From an uncultured Ligilactobacillus sp. (GTDB lineage Bacteria; Bacillota; Bacilli; Lactobacillales; Lactobacillaceae), in assembly GCA_934215475.1 (NCBI GenBank), contig CAKPZY010000032.1, forward strand, positions 1 through 20,296: 20,296 bases of DNA. The letters are read 5' to 3'. The notes under the pieces are model-generated. The model ran no database searches and was not told where the DNA came from. It saw nothing but the letters and a program-made list of their open reading frames with translations. Both the position numbers and the translations under genes were made by a program. Below, piece by piece: positions 1 to 6,539 of the stretch; the first letter of the stretch is position 1, and every line of letters starts with the position of its first letter.

Positions 1-285
1 ATGGTGTGTTTTATAGCCTTGTTTCACCGCATTCATATCAACATCATACTCCGGCTCCTTGAACCTTTTGTTGGATAAATGCGCTAGTTTCGCTGCAGCG
101 TGGATTGTCTTAATGGTACCGCTTTCATTTTTAAGCAGACCTGCACGATCAGCAGCAAAAGTTCTCCAGTTCGCGACATTATCAAGGCCCGCCTGATAAA
201 GGGTGTCTGCTTGTGCCTTTATTTCAATACCGAAAAATAATAAACAAATCAAACTTAATATGCATACTAGATCCTTTTTCTCCAA
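1..285 (-). CDS. secreted protein of unknown function, N-terminal part (runs off left edge)
   Basis: Reading the minus strand from a TTG at 285-283 gives 95 uninterrupted codons to the window edge. An in-frame TAG lies six codons upstream, and an AAAGGA ribosome site precedes the TTG by 9 bases, so this start is well placed. The product begins MEKKD, continues with a hydrophobic stretch (about residues 6-20) and an A-Q-A/D sequence, which looks like a Sec signal peptide cut after residue 26. The mature part begins DTLYQAGLDNVANW and is polar and rich in Ala, Lys and Asn. I recognise no domain in the 69 mature residues visible. A strong promoter (378-406) and a palindrome (414-429) lie upstream. 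It is likely an exported or wall-associated protein; the function is unknown. Confidence 0.72.
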   Translation of the reverse strand, partial: MEKKDLVCILSLICLLFFGIEIKAQADTLYQAGLDNVANWRTFAADRAGLLKNESGTIKTIHAAAKLAHLSNKRFKEPEYDVDMNAVKQGYKTHH

Positions 286-377
286 TTTTTTTCGTCCTTT
301 CTATATTTTTATTTGGATTTAGTTTCTTTTTACTGGTCATTTACAAATGCAGCTTCTTTTGTCAGTGTCCATTTTAC

Positions 378-406
378 ACAATACTATCAGGTTAAAACAC
401 TGTCAA
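378..406 (-). promoter_or_regulatory. sigma-A promoter of the secreted-protein gene
   Basis: On the minus strand TTGACA (406-401), a 17-base spacer and TATTGT (383-378) form a near-consensus promoter. Transcription would start near 371, leaving a leader of about 85 bases before the TTG start at 285. Confidence 0.7.
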
Positions 407-413
407 ACAAGAC

Positions 414-429
414 ATGTAAAGGTTTACAT
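414..429. promoter_or_regulatory. perfect palindrome upstream of promoter; cre-like operator candidate
   Basis: ATGTAAA-GG-TTTACAT is a perfect 7+7 inverted repeat ending 8 bases upstream of the -35 box (401-406). The inner 14 bases, TGTAAAGGTTTACA, match the CcpA cre consensus TGWAANCGNTNWCA at every position but one of the central CG. A position upstream of -35 would fit an activator better than a repressor. Another dimeric regulator is equally possible. Confidence 0.5.
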
Positions 430-497
430 TTTTCGAAATAATCAGCCCGTGAGCACCCTAAATTGTTCTAATTAATTAACAAATTATTCAATTAAAA

Positions 498-593
498 TTA
501 GCTGATATACTTTATCGAAAAACAGCCAATTCCAGGCCAAATTATTTCCAAGAAAAAGTGACTGGAATTAATTATTGTCATTCAATCAGCTAA
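498..593. repeat. nested inverted repeats in the AT-rich gap 286-671
   Basis: An outer pair TTAGCTGA (498-505) / TCAGCTAA (586-593) encloses an inner pair AATTCCAG (528-535) / CTGGAATT (562-569). The two pairs are nearly concentric (centres 545.5 and 548.5). A CCAAATTATTT motif also occurs twice (537-547 and 597-607). No ORF of note is present. It may be a degenerate palindromic repeat; no run of T follows, so it is not an obvious terminator. Confidence 0.4.
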
Positions 594-617
594 ATTCCAA
601 ATTATTTAAAAAAAGAC

Positions 618-646
618 TTGTTTTTTCCCTTTAGTATTGGCATAAT
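618..646 (+). promoter_or_regulatory. promoter of first tRNA-Lys
   Basis: TTGTTT (618-623), a 17-base spacer and CATAAT (641-646) put the transcription start about 20 bases before the tRNA at 672. Confidence 0.55.
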
Positions 647-671
647 GGTAGATGGTCATTTTAAATGATTC

Positions 672-744
672 GGGTGGTTAGCTCAGCTGGCAGAGCAACG
701 GACTCTTAATCCGTGGGTCCAGGGTTCGATCCCCTGACCACCCA
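672..744 (+). tRNA. tRNA-Lys(CTT), copy 1
   Basis: The 73-base cloverleaf can be drawn completely. The acceptor arms are GGGTGGT / ACCACCC and the D stem is GCTC / GAGC. The anticodon stem ACGGA / TCCGT carries loop CTCTTAA with anticodon CTT at 705-707, which reads the lysine codon AAG. The T stem is CAGGG / CCCTG with loop TTCGATC, and the discriminator base is A. CCA is not encoded. It has its own promoter and terminator, so it is a single-gene unit. An identical copy lies at 6882-6954. Confidence 0.97.
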
Positions 745-760
745 TGGGTGCCAAACCCAC

Positions 761-822
761 GAGAAGCAGAACTGTTGGTGCGAAATGCATTTGGAAAACA
801 GAGCTGGCTTCTCTTTTTTTTT
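761..822 (+). terminator. terminator after tRNA-Lys copy 1
   Basis: GAGAAGC (761-767) pairs with GCTTCTC (807-813), followed by nine T residues. The interior holds a further weak pairing (ACTGTT / AAACAG). Confidence 0.75.
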
Positions 823-1105
823 ACATATTTTTAACCAAATGATCTTCCCGGTGAATGTTTAACACATCCACATTCAGCTTAAACGCTCCTATCAAGACGG
901 ACGCCTTTGCGTTTTTGATCCATTTTTCCCTCTCCATTTCATTGCCATGTTTTTTTAAAAAAAGACCACAATTTAGTGGTGTTTATTTAGTAACTGAACC
1001 AGTTTTTGCTTTGCTCAACAGACCGCATTTCCTTTGCGAATCATTGGACTACTTTGCTCACTATCTGGTATATTCGCATTAGGATATTAATATGACAAGC
1101 ACAAC
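823..1105. other. gap before the ZIP gene, no gene seen
   Basis: The stretch is AT-rich. A short hairpin ACCAC-AATTTA-GTGGT follows a T7A7 run near 953-985, and a palindrome ATATTAATAT lies near 1084. A possible but poorly spaced promoter (TTGGAC, 19 bases, TATATT) lies before 1075. Reading frames here lack ribosome sites and look like chance. Confidence 0.4.
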
Positions 1106-1114
1106 AAAGGGGAG
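1106..1114 (+). promoter_or_regulatory. ribosome binding site that decides the ZIP start
   Basis: AAAGGGGAG lies 5 bases before an in-frame ATC at 1120. No ATG, GTG or TTG in the ZIP frame lies within its reach; the first is the TTG at 1165, 50 bases away. Confidence 0.6.
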
Positions 1115-1119
1115 ATACT

Positions 1120-1935
1120 ATCCTTACTTGGTTTGCTGAGACAGATCCAATCGTTCAAGCCACATTGGCAGGGCTTTTTACTTGGGGTTGCACGGCAGTC
1201 GGCTCTGCAATAGTTTTCTTGTTTACCAACGTCAACCGCAAGCTGTTAGACATCATGAATGGTTTTGCCGTCGGTGTCATGATCGCTGCCAGTTTTTGGT
1301 CCTTGTTAGCTCCATCCATTGACTATGCACAGTCAGGCGGTTATGGCAACTGGCCTTTTTTCCCGGCAGTAATTGGTTTTCTGATCGGCGGGGCATTCCT
1401 GCGTTTCATCGATGCCGTAGTTCCTAACATGGATTTTACAAGCACGACCGGCGCCGAAGGTCCTAAAACATCGCTATCATCAACTGCACTTTTATTTCTG
1501 GCCATCACGATCCACAATATCCCTGAGGGCCTATCTGTCGGCGTAGCTTTTGGGGCAGGCGGCCTTGGTTTACATTCCGCTACTTTAAATAGTGCTATGA
1601 TTTTAGCATTAGGAATCGGAATTCAAAATTTTCCTGAAGGTTCAGCCCTCTCCATGCCCATCAGGTCAAGCGGCACCACCAAGAGCCGTGCTTTTAACCT
1701 TGGGCAAGTCAGTGCGCTAGTTGAGATCGTGGGTGCGATTTTGGGCGCTTGGTTAGTGACCCAAGTCACGATCATTTTGCCATATGCTCTTTCCTTTGCA
1801 GCAGGAGCTATGATCTTCGTTTGTGTCGAAGAATTAATACCTGAATCGCAGACTAATGGCAACAATGATATTGCGACCCTTGCCTTGCTATGCGGCTTCT
1901 CATTGATGATGGCACTAGACGTTGGCTTAGGGTAA
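1120..1935 (+). CDS. ZIP-family divalent metal transporter
   Basis: This is a multi-helix inner-membrane carrier of the ZIP family, which takes up zinc and related divalent metals. The family signatures are plain: HNIPEGLSVGVAFG in one helix and QNFPEGSALSMP in the next, which supply the intramembrane metal ligands. The N-terminal AGLFTWGCTAVGSA and ASFWSLLAPS are also typical. From ATC 1120 the product is 271 residues beginning (I/M)LTWFAETDP, which is how relatives normally begin. The only standard start in frame is TTG 1165. It would delete about 15 residues, begin inside the first helix and have no ribosome site. I therefore favour initiation at ATC, or a start codon lost by one base change. 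The gene stands alone, with a repeat-rich gap behind it. Substrate is not determinable from sequence. Confidence 0.88.
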   Translation: MLTWFAETDPIVQATLAGLFTWGCTAVGSAIVFLFTNVNRKLLDIMNGFAVGVMIAASFWSLLAPSIDYAQSGGYGNWPFFPAVIGFLIGGAFLRFIDAVVPNMDFTSTTGAEGPKTSLSSTALLFLAITIHNIPEGLSVGVAFGAGGLGLHSATLNSAMILALGIGIQNFPEGSALSMPIRSSGTTKSRAFNLGQVSALVEIVGAILGAWLVTQVTIILPYALSFAAGAMIFVCVEELIPESQTNGNNDIATLALLCGFSLMMALDVGLG

Positions 1936-1974
1936 AGCAATTTTTCGTTCACGATTGATTTTTCTAAGCGTTAT

Positions 1975-1991
1975 TAGTTTTGTCCCAGCCC
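1975..1991 (-). repeat. conserved 17-bp repeat end, inverted copy
   Basis: TAGTTTTGTCCCAGCCC is the exact reverse complement of 2320-2336, and the same motif recurs at 20223. It is followed by seven T residues. With 2320-2336 it brackets the 42-bp hairpin array like a pair of terminal inverted repeats. No target-site duplication is evident. Confidence 0.65.
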
Positions 1992-2013
1992 TTTTTTTAG
2001 ATCAGGATAGTCA

Positions 2014-2170
2014 TTTTACTCAATGGGATCTCCATTGGATAAAACACATTCCTTTTTTTATCCATTGATGCGTTCAATGGATAAAAATTCTCTTAGTTTT
2101 TATCCGTTGGCTGCATCATTGGGTAAAAAAGCCCTTTACTTTTATCCGATGAACTTTTCATTGGATAAAA
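2014..2170. repeat. array of four hairpins at 42-bp pitch
   Basis: Four units lie exactly 42 bases apart: 2014-2044, 2056-2086, 2098-2128 and 2140-2170. Each has a 12-base left arm (TTTTATCCATTG type), a 7-base loop and a 12-base right arm (CAATGGATAAAA type). The second unit pairs perfectly, the fourth pairs fully with one G-T wobble, and the first and third each have mismatches. Between units 2 and 4 one stem pair changes from T-A to A-T, a compensatory change. The 42-base pitch keeps the plus frame open, giving a 14-residue peptide repeat with a K-x5-FYP pattern in an ORF from 2023. I see no ribosome site for it and regard the DNA or RNA structure as the conserved feature. Confidence 0.8.
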
Positions 2171-2223
2171 CCGCCAGCTGTTTTTCCCAAATTGCCTTTT
2201 CTTGTAGGCCTATTCCTTTAATA

Positions 2224-2267
2224 TATCAAACTTACTTTATATCAAATTTACTTTGCACTTTATCAAA
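2224..2267 (+). repeat. short AT-rich tandem repeat
   Basis: TATCAAACTTACTTTA (2224-2239) is followed directly by TATCAAATTTACTTT (2240-2254), a 16-base period. A third partial TATCAAA lies at 2261-2267. Confidence 0.5.
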
Positions 2268-2319
2268 ATAAGGTTTTTACCGCTAAACCAGTCCTCAAAC
2301 TGATTCCCTCGTTTTGAGT

Positions 2320-2430
2320 GGGCTGGGACAAAACTAGTCTTTATATTGACAAAAAAATACCACCAAATTTTCAAAGAGGTAAAAAATTTGGTGATATTTT
2401 ATCGGAGTAGGGACCGTTTTGTCCCAAACC
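2320..2430. repeat. composite palindromic element with conserved ends
   Basis: Outer arms GGGACAAAAC (2325-2334) and GTTTTGTCCC (2416-2425) are perfect inverted repeats. Inside, AAAATA-C-CACCAAATTTT (2354-2371) pairs with AAAATTTGGTG-A-TATTTT (2383-2400), 17 of 18 positions. The opening GGGCTGGGACAAAACTAGT recurs exactly at 20223-20241, where the inner stem has an unrelated sequence. The element looks like a dispersed non-coding palindromic repeat or MITE-like unit. It contains no transposase. Confidence 0.65.
2351..2400 (-). terminator. likely terminator of the dehydrogenase gene, supplied by the repeat
   Basis: Read on the minus strand, the CACCAAATTTT / AAAATTTGGTG stem is followed by a run of seven T residues (2357-2351). 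It lies about 60 bases after the dehydrogenase stop at 2458. Confidence 0.6.
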
Positions 2431-2457
2431 ATTTTTGCTAGTGATCGTTAGGTTATG

Positions 2458-3462
2458 TTATTCAGGCAATTCAATTTCATGGGGACTACGTTTGCCAGAA
2501 ATAATCGCCAGTGCATCTTTCAAAGCAATCTCCACCATGTTTTTGACCGCAATGTCTGTGTAAAATCCAACGTGCGGACTAACTGTTGCATTATCCAACT
2601 GCAATAATTCCTGCAACCATTTATTTGGCTGTTCTTTGTGAGAAAAATCATTGCTAAAAATATTTGCTTCATTTTCAATTGTATCGATGCCTGCAGCTGC
2701 GATCTCCTTGTTTTTCAATGCGGTCAAGAGTGCTGGGGTATCAACAACGGCACCGCGTGAGGCGTTGATGAATATCGCAGAGGGCTTCATCATTTTGAAA
2801 ACATCTCTATCGATCATGTGGAAAGTAGAGTCTAACAAAGGGGTATGCATTGTCACGATGTCCGCTTCTTTATATACCGTCTTATGATCGACATATTCAA
2901 GAACGCTATTTAATTCTGGCCGATGGATTGGATCAGCAGCAATAACATTTGAACCGAGTGCTTTAAATATTCGGGCAACTTCTGAACCGATCTTGCCAGC
3001 GCCAATGATACCCACGGTCAACTCATGGATCTCACGAGCTTGTAGGCCGTCCCAAGTGAAATCATTATGACTTTCGCGTTCAGTATAGTCATTCAGATGC
3101 CGTAACAGCCACATCGTATGGGCCAGGACTAATTCTGAGACAGAGCGCGGTGAGTATGCAGGAACATTGGTGATCTGCAAATCATTGGCTGCAGCTTGTT
3201 TAAGGTCGATCGTCTCATATCCTGTCGTTCGCAAAGAGATCTGTTTGATCCCAAATTCATGTAACTTTTGGTAAACTTTGGGATCTGAGATCTCATTATC
3301 CTGCTGCGTTAGGATGCCGTCATACCCTTTGGCAAGCTCCACCGTTTCTGGAGTGATCGTTTCCTGATTTGTATCAATGTGGACCTCCGGATGTTGTTTA
3401 AGCCATTGACCGACCACTACTTTTTCGTCAGCCATAATATTAAATAATAATAATTTCGTCAC
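2458..3462 (-). CDS. D-2-hydroxyacid dehydrogenase (D-hydroxyisocaproate / D-lactate dehydrogenase type)
   Basis: This cytoplasmic NAD-dependent enzyme reduces 2-keto acids to D-2-hydroxy acids. The 334-residue length matches the D-lactate/D-2-hydroxyisocaproate family. The nucleotide-binding motif GAGKIG is at 154-159, and Asp177 at the end of the next strand indicates NAD rather than NADP. The catalytic triad is visible: Arg236 in NASRGAVVDT, Glu265 in DTIENE and His297 in SPHVGFYT. The start is GTG at 3462, behind GGGGG about 11 bases upstream; the internal ATG at codon 10 would cut off the first beta strand. It begins 18 bases after the aminotransferase stop, so the pair is probably co-transcribed. 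The likely substrates are keto acids made by that aminotransferase, for example from leucine or phenylalanine; exact specificity cannot be read. Confidence 0.93.
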   Translation of the reverse strand: MTKLLLFNIMADEKVVVGQWLKQHPEVHIDTNQETITPETVELAKGYDGILTQQDNEISDPKVYQKLHEFGIKQISLRTTGYETIDLKQAAANDLQITNVPAYSPRSVSELVLAHTMWLLRHLNDYTERESHNDFTWDGLQAREIHELTVGIIGAGKIGSEVARIFKALGSNVIAADPIHRPELNSVLEYVDHKTVYKEADIVTMHTPLLDSTFHMIDRDVFKMMKPSAIFINASRGAVVDTPALLTALKNKEIAAAGIDTIENEANIFSNDFSHKEQPNKWLQELLQLDNATVSPHVGFYTDIAVKNMVEIALKDALAIISGKRSPHEIELPE

Positions 3463-3480
3463 TTTCTCACTACCCCCGAA

Positions 3481-4650
3481 CTATTTAACTGTCGCCTGGT
3501 CAGAAAATTTAAGAGACTTAAAACCAGCAATGGCCTGTTTTAATGTATTCATATCCTTCGTGGCAGCAATGCGGATAAATCCCCGACCCGACTTGCCGAA
3601 TGCTTGTCCAGGAATAACTAAGACTCCGGCTTTGTCCAGCAAATAATCGCTAAATTCAATATCATCCATCCCGCTGCCTGTGATATCCAAGAAAAGGTAG
3701 ATACTTCCGGCGACAGGGATCGTCTTTGCCCACGTTAACTTATTCAACTCAGTGCCTAAGTAATTCATACGCTGTCCAAATACGGTTTGTAACGGTTGAG
3801 CAAGCTCCGTTAAATGCTTTAAAGCAAATGCTCCGGCAGCTTGGGCCATACTTGGGGCCGCATATGCCACGCCTTCGTTCAATAGCCCAGCAGCGCTAAC
3901 AACATCTTCCGGTCCTAACAAATAGCCGATCCGAAAACCTGTCATGGCAAAAACCTTCGACAAGGAACCGGCCACTAAAGTGCGTTCCGGTGCCAGATTT
4001 TCAAGGGGCGTAAATTTATGGTCGTTAAACACATAGGGCCAGTATACTTCGTCGGCGATCAAATATAAGTCATGTTTTTTGGCAAGATCAGCAATGGCTT
4101 GCAGCATGGCAGTATCATAGACTGCTCCGGTTGGATTATTAGGAGTATTAACTAAGATGACCTTAGTTTTATCCGTGATCGCCGCTTCAATGTCTTCTTT
4201 TTTAGGCTGAAACTTATTTTCGGCCTTGCAAGACACGAATACTGGTTTGCCATGGAATTGTTCGACCTGAACTTTGTAGGGTGTAAAGTATGGCTCAAAA
4301 ATGATCACTTCATCACCAGGATCAAGTAAGGCACCGAACACCAAGTCAGTGGCGTGGCTTGCTCCATCCGAAGCGTGAACATTATCTATCGTATAGTGCG
4401 AGCCAAAATGCTGGTTATGAAAGTCTATGATTGCCTGGAGATACTCCGGGTCTCCATCTGAAGCAGTGTAATGAGTTTTACCAGCCGACATGGCTTGTGA
4501 AGTAGCCTCAATGATCGGCTTAGGTGTGGTCATGTCCGGGTCTCCAATTGACAGGTCGATCACCCCATGCATGTTTGCAGCAGTTTTGCCGATCTCAGCC
4601 ATAATATTTTTTTCTGGATTTTGAAATAATTTTGCAACAGGTTTAACCAA
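3481..4650 (-). CDS. class I/II PLP-dependent aminotransferase
   Basis: The 389-residue protein belongs to fold-type I aminotransferases of the aspartate/aromatic kind. The Schiff-base lysine is Lys232 in SLSKVFAMTGFRIGY. Asn172 lies in NTPNNPTG, and Asp200 and Tyr203 in IADEVYWPY. The C-terminal substrate-carboxylate arginine is in GRGFIRIA. It would move an amino group from an amino acid to 2-oxoglutarate, giving a 2-keto acid. The start is TTG at 4650, with GGGGG spaced 7 bases before it. Upstream is an amino-acid ABC permease and downstream a D-2-hydroxyacid dehydrogenase. The context suggests branched-chain, aromatic or methionine catabolism rather than biosynthesis, but the substrate is inferred. 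Confidence 0.92.
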   Translation of the reverse strand: MVKPVAKLFQNPEKNIMAEIGKTAANMHGVIDLSIGDPDMTTPKPIIEATSQAMSAGKTHYTASDGDPEYLQAIIDFHNQHFGSHYTIDNVHASDGASHATDLVFGALLDPGDEVIIFEPYFTPYKVQVEQFHGKPVFVSCKAENKFQPKKEDIEAAITDKTKVILVNTPNNPTGAVYDTAMLQAIADLAKKHDLYLIADEVYWPYVFNDHKFTPLENLAPERTLVAGSLSKVFAMTGFRIGYLLGPEDVVSAAGLLNEGVAYAAPSMAQAAGAFALKHLTELAQPLQTVFGQRMNYLGTELNKLTWAKTIPVAGSIYLFLDITGSGMDDIEFSDYLLDKAGVLVIPGQAFGKSGRGFIRIAATKDMNTLKQAIAGFKSLKFSDQATVK

Positions 4651-4690
4651 TTAAAATCCCCCTTTGGAATATTGTGCTAGCAAAACATTC

Positions 4691-4715
4691 TGAAGGTTTA
4701 TTTTTATCTCCTTCA
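4691..4715 (-). other. small stem-loop between permease and aminotransferase genes
   Basis: TGAAGG (4691-4696) and CCTTCA (4710-4715) form a 6-bp stem in the 119-base spacer. There is no convincing T run, so it is not a confident terminator. The spacer is long enough to hold a separate promoter for the aminotransferase, but I see no clear one. Confidence 0.3.
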
Positions 4716-4769
4716 AAACAGTTCGTCATTTTCAATAATTTTGCTTATTTTAAGATTTTTTACGCCAGA

Positions 4770-5465
4770 TCATTCAACCGCTGAATCTGTGACATATTTT
4801 TTACCCATTTTCTTCTCTGCAAAAGACAAGAGCTGAGCCATCGCAGCGGTTAAGATCCAATAAATTGCCGCGGCTACTAACAATGGGGGTACATAATCGT
4901 ACAGTGTTCCTCCTACTCCCAAAGCTTGTGCGGTAACTTCCTGGACCCCAATGTAAAACAGGACTGACGATTCTTTGATCAATGTAATAAATTCATTGCC
5001 CATCGCTGGTAGAATATTACGGACAGCTTGCGGCAAAATTATTGAAAAGAGAGTCGTGCGTTCGCTCATTCCTAATGACAAACCTGCTTCCATTTGACCG
5101 GTCGGCACAGAAATGATGCCTGACCGGAAAATCTCAGATGTATAGGCAGCTGAGTTTAAGCCCAAAGCAATCGAACCGGGAATGATACGATCCAGCCCTG
5201 ACCCTAAAATTTGTGCTTGTGAAATTTCCAAGCCTTTCGACAGTGAGTAGTAGATCAACATGACTTGGATCATCGAAGGGGTGCCCCGTACGATCGAAAC
5301 GTAGATCCGCGCAATATACTGACAAATTTTATTTTTGGAACGGCGTAAGAGCACGATTACCAAGCCTAAAATGATGCCAAGCAAAATACCAATAATAGAA
5401 ATGATTATCGTTAAACCGGTCCCCTGTAAAAAAAGATTATAATAATGACTCAAAAAATTAAACAT
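4770..5465 (-). CDS. amino-acid ABC transporter permease (HisM/GlnP-type)
   Basis: The 231-residue membrane protein has the polar amino-acid permease pattern. The first helix is TGLTIIISIIGILLGIILG (about residues 16-34). VRGTPSMIQVMLIYY is the family's conserved segment, and the EAA loop EAGLSLGMSERTTLFSIILP contacts the ATPase. Several further helices follow. It starts at ATG 5465 after a GGGAGGAAT ribosome site. The binding-protein gene lies upstream. No ATP-binding protein is encoded in this unit, although such operons normally carry one, so the ATPase must come from elsewhere. It likely imports a polar or general amino acid for the downstream aminotransferase; this is inference from order. 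Confidence 0.93.
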   Translation of the reverse strand: MFNFLSHYYNLFLQGTGLTIIISIIGILLGIILGLVIVLLRRSKNKICQYIARIYVSIVRGTPSMIQVMLIYYSLSKGLEISQAQILGSGLDRIIPGSIALGLNSAAYTSEIFRSGIISVPTGQMEAGLSLGMSERTTLFSIILPQAVRNILPAMGNEFITLIKESSVLFYIGVQEVTAQALGVGGTLYDYVPPLLVAAAIYWILTAAMAQLLSFAEKKMGKKYVTDSAVE

Positions 5466-5503
5466 CGTATTCCTCCCAACCTCGCGGGCTTTTAAAAATT
5501 GAA

Positions 5504-5550
5504 TAAAATACTATAAAATATCCGGCCAGCGAATACCTTATAGTATTTTA
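5504..5550 (-). other. 13-bp perfect stem-loop before the permease gene
   Basis: TAAAATACTATAA (5504-5516) is the exact complement of TTATAGTATTTTA (5538-5550), with a 21-base loop. On the minus strand a T-rich but interrupted tract follows. It may act as a partial terminator or mRNA stabiliser between the highly needed binding protein and the permease. Confidence 0.55.
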
Positions 5551-5559
5551 GGTCGCGCA

Positions 5560-5597
5560 AAGCGGTTATATTAATAGTTATTTTAAGATAACCGCTT
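5560..5597 (-). other. 10-bp perfect stem-loop after the binding-protein gene
   Basis: AAGCGGTTAT (5560-5569) pairs fully with ATAACCGCTT (5588-5597), 11 bases after the binding-protein stop. No U tract follows, so a 3' mRNA-protecting role is more likely than termination. This is a common arrangement after ABC binding-protein genes. Confidence 0.55.
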
Positions 5598-5608
5598 AAG
5601 TGCAACAT

Positions 5609-6433
5609 TTATTTATTTGCAGCTTGCAGATTCTCTGCCTTGACCATCATCTTATCCAATTCTCCGCTCTTATTTAACTGAGCCAACACTTGATTGACTT
5701 GCTTAGTCAGCTTTTTATCTGGCTTTCTTAAAGCTACGTTGATGCTCGACAAATTATCTGGAGTCTTTAATTTGGCAGGGGCGATCTCATAATCATTAGG
5801 ATAGTTCTTAACGTAGTTGTCTGCGATCGTATTTTCTACTACGACAGCATCAAGCTTGCCCTTTCTCAATTCTGTGGTCAAGCCGGTTACTTGGGCTTCA
5901 GACACCACGTTGGCTCCGGTCATTTGTTTTTTGGCAATAGTTTCCTGGGTCGTTGTCTGCTGAACACCAACTGACTTGCCTTTAAAATCAGTTGCTGCGT
6001 TTTTGTACTGTGAAGCGGTCCCCTTTTTAACTAAGACCTGGTTCGTCACGGTAAAGTAGCTGTTAGAGAACCCCACTGCTTTTCTCCTAGCCTTGGTAGA
6101 AACCATCCCGGCCATAACGAGATCAACTTTATTATTCTTTAGTTCTGAAATAAGAGAGGGAAATTCAGTATTGACTACTTTCAATTTAACTCCTAACTTA
6201 TCCGCGATCTTTTGTGCAATCATAAGATCATAACCAACTATTTGTTTTTTGCCATTTTTCACGACCGGAAATTCAAATGGCGCGTAATCCGCGGATGTAC
6301 CCACGACTAATGTTTTCTTGTCCTGAACTTTTTGTACGCTCTGATCACCTGACTTTTTGCTGCAAGCCGTTAGTACCATAGTAAATAGTGCCACGATCAT
6401 TAAAAGTATGTATATTTGCTTTTTGCTCTTCAT
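5609..6433 (-). CDS. amino-acid ABC transporter substrate-binding lipoprotein
   Basis: This is an extracellular solute-binding protein of family 3 (SBP_bac_3), 274 residues from the chosen start. It begins MKSKKQIY, then a hydrophobic core and the lipobox LTAC; Cys24 would be lipidated. The mature part has the family pattern: LVVGTSADYAPFEF, VGYDLMIAQKIADKLG, LISELKNNKVDLVMAGM and a KGKSVGVQQTTTQE hinge region. I chose ATG 6433 because AGAGG precedes it and it gives a normal signal peptide. An ATG at 6463 in the same frame adds ten charged residues and has no ribosome site. It is the first gene of the amino-acid unit, with its own promoter at 6483-6511. The ligand is not determinable. Confidence 0.93.
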   Translation of the reverse strand: MKSKKQIYILLMIVALFTMVLTACSKKSGDQSVQKVQDKKTLVVGTSADYAPFEFPVVKNGKKQIVGYDLMIAQKIADKLGVKLKVVNTEFPSLISELKNNKVDLVMAGMVSTKARRKAVGFSNSYFTVTNQVLVKKGTASQYKNAATDFKGKSVGVQQTTTQETIAKKQMTGANVVSEAQVTGLTTELRKGKLDAVVVENTIADNYVKNYPNDYEIAPAKLKTPDNLSSINVALRKPDKKLTKQVNQVLAQLNKSGELDKMMVKAENLQAANK

Positions 6434-6482
6434 TTTTTTAGCATCCTCTTTCTCGTTACTCATTTTTCATTCTATGTATTCA

Positions 6483-6511
6483 AGCATACTGTATTTTATT
6501 TCAAGTTTCAA
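6483..6511 (-). promoter_or_regulatory. promoter of the amino-acid transport unit
   Basis: TTGAAA (6511-6506), a 17-base spacer and TATGCT (6488-6483) on the minus strand give a start near 6476, a short leader before the binding-protein gene. Confidence 0.5.
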
Positions 6512-6539
6512 GCTTTATTTGATTATTTATACATATTCA

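Noticed and set aside
672..745. Phage or ICE attachment site at tRNA-Lys
   Set aside because: No integrase, excisionase or phage genes in the window, and identity between copies stops at the tRNA itself.
855..1082. 75-codon plus-strand ORF before the ZIP gene
   Set aside because: No ribosome site, composition of translated AT-rich spacer, and no recognisable domain.
2014..2170. CRISPR array
   Set aside because: Units are hairpins of 31 bases separated by 11 bases, with no 25-40 base unique spacers and no cas genes.
2023..2271. 82-codon ORF with 14-residue repeats over the 42-bp array
   Set aside because: No ribosome site before the start and the sequence signal is better explained by paired arms; kept only as a competing explanation.
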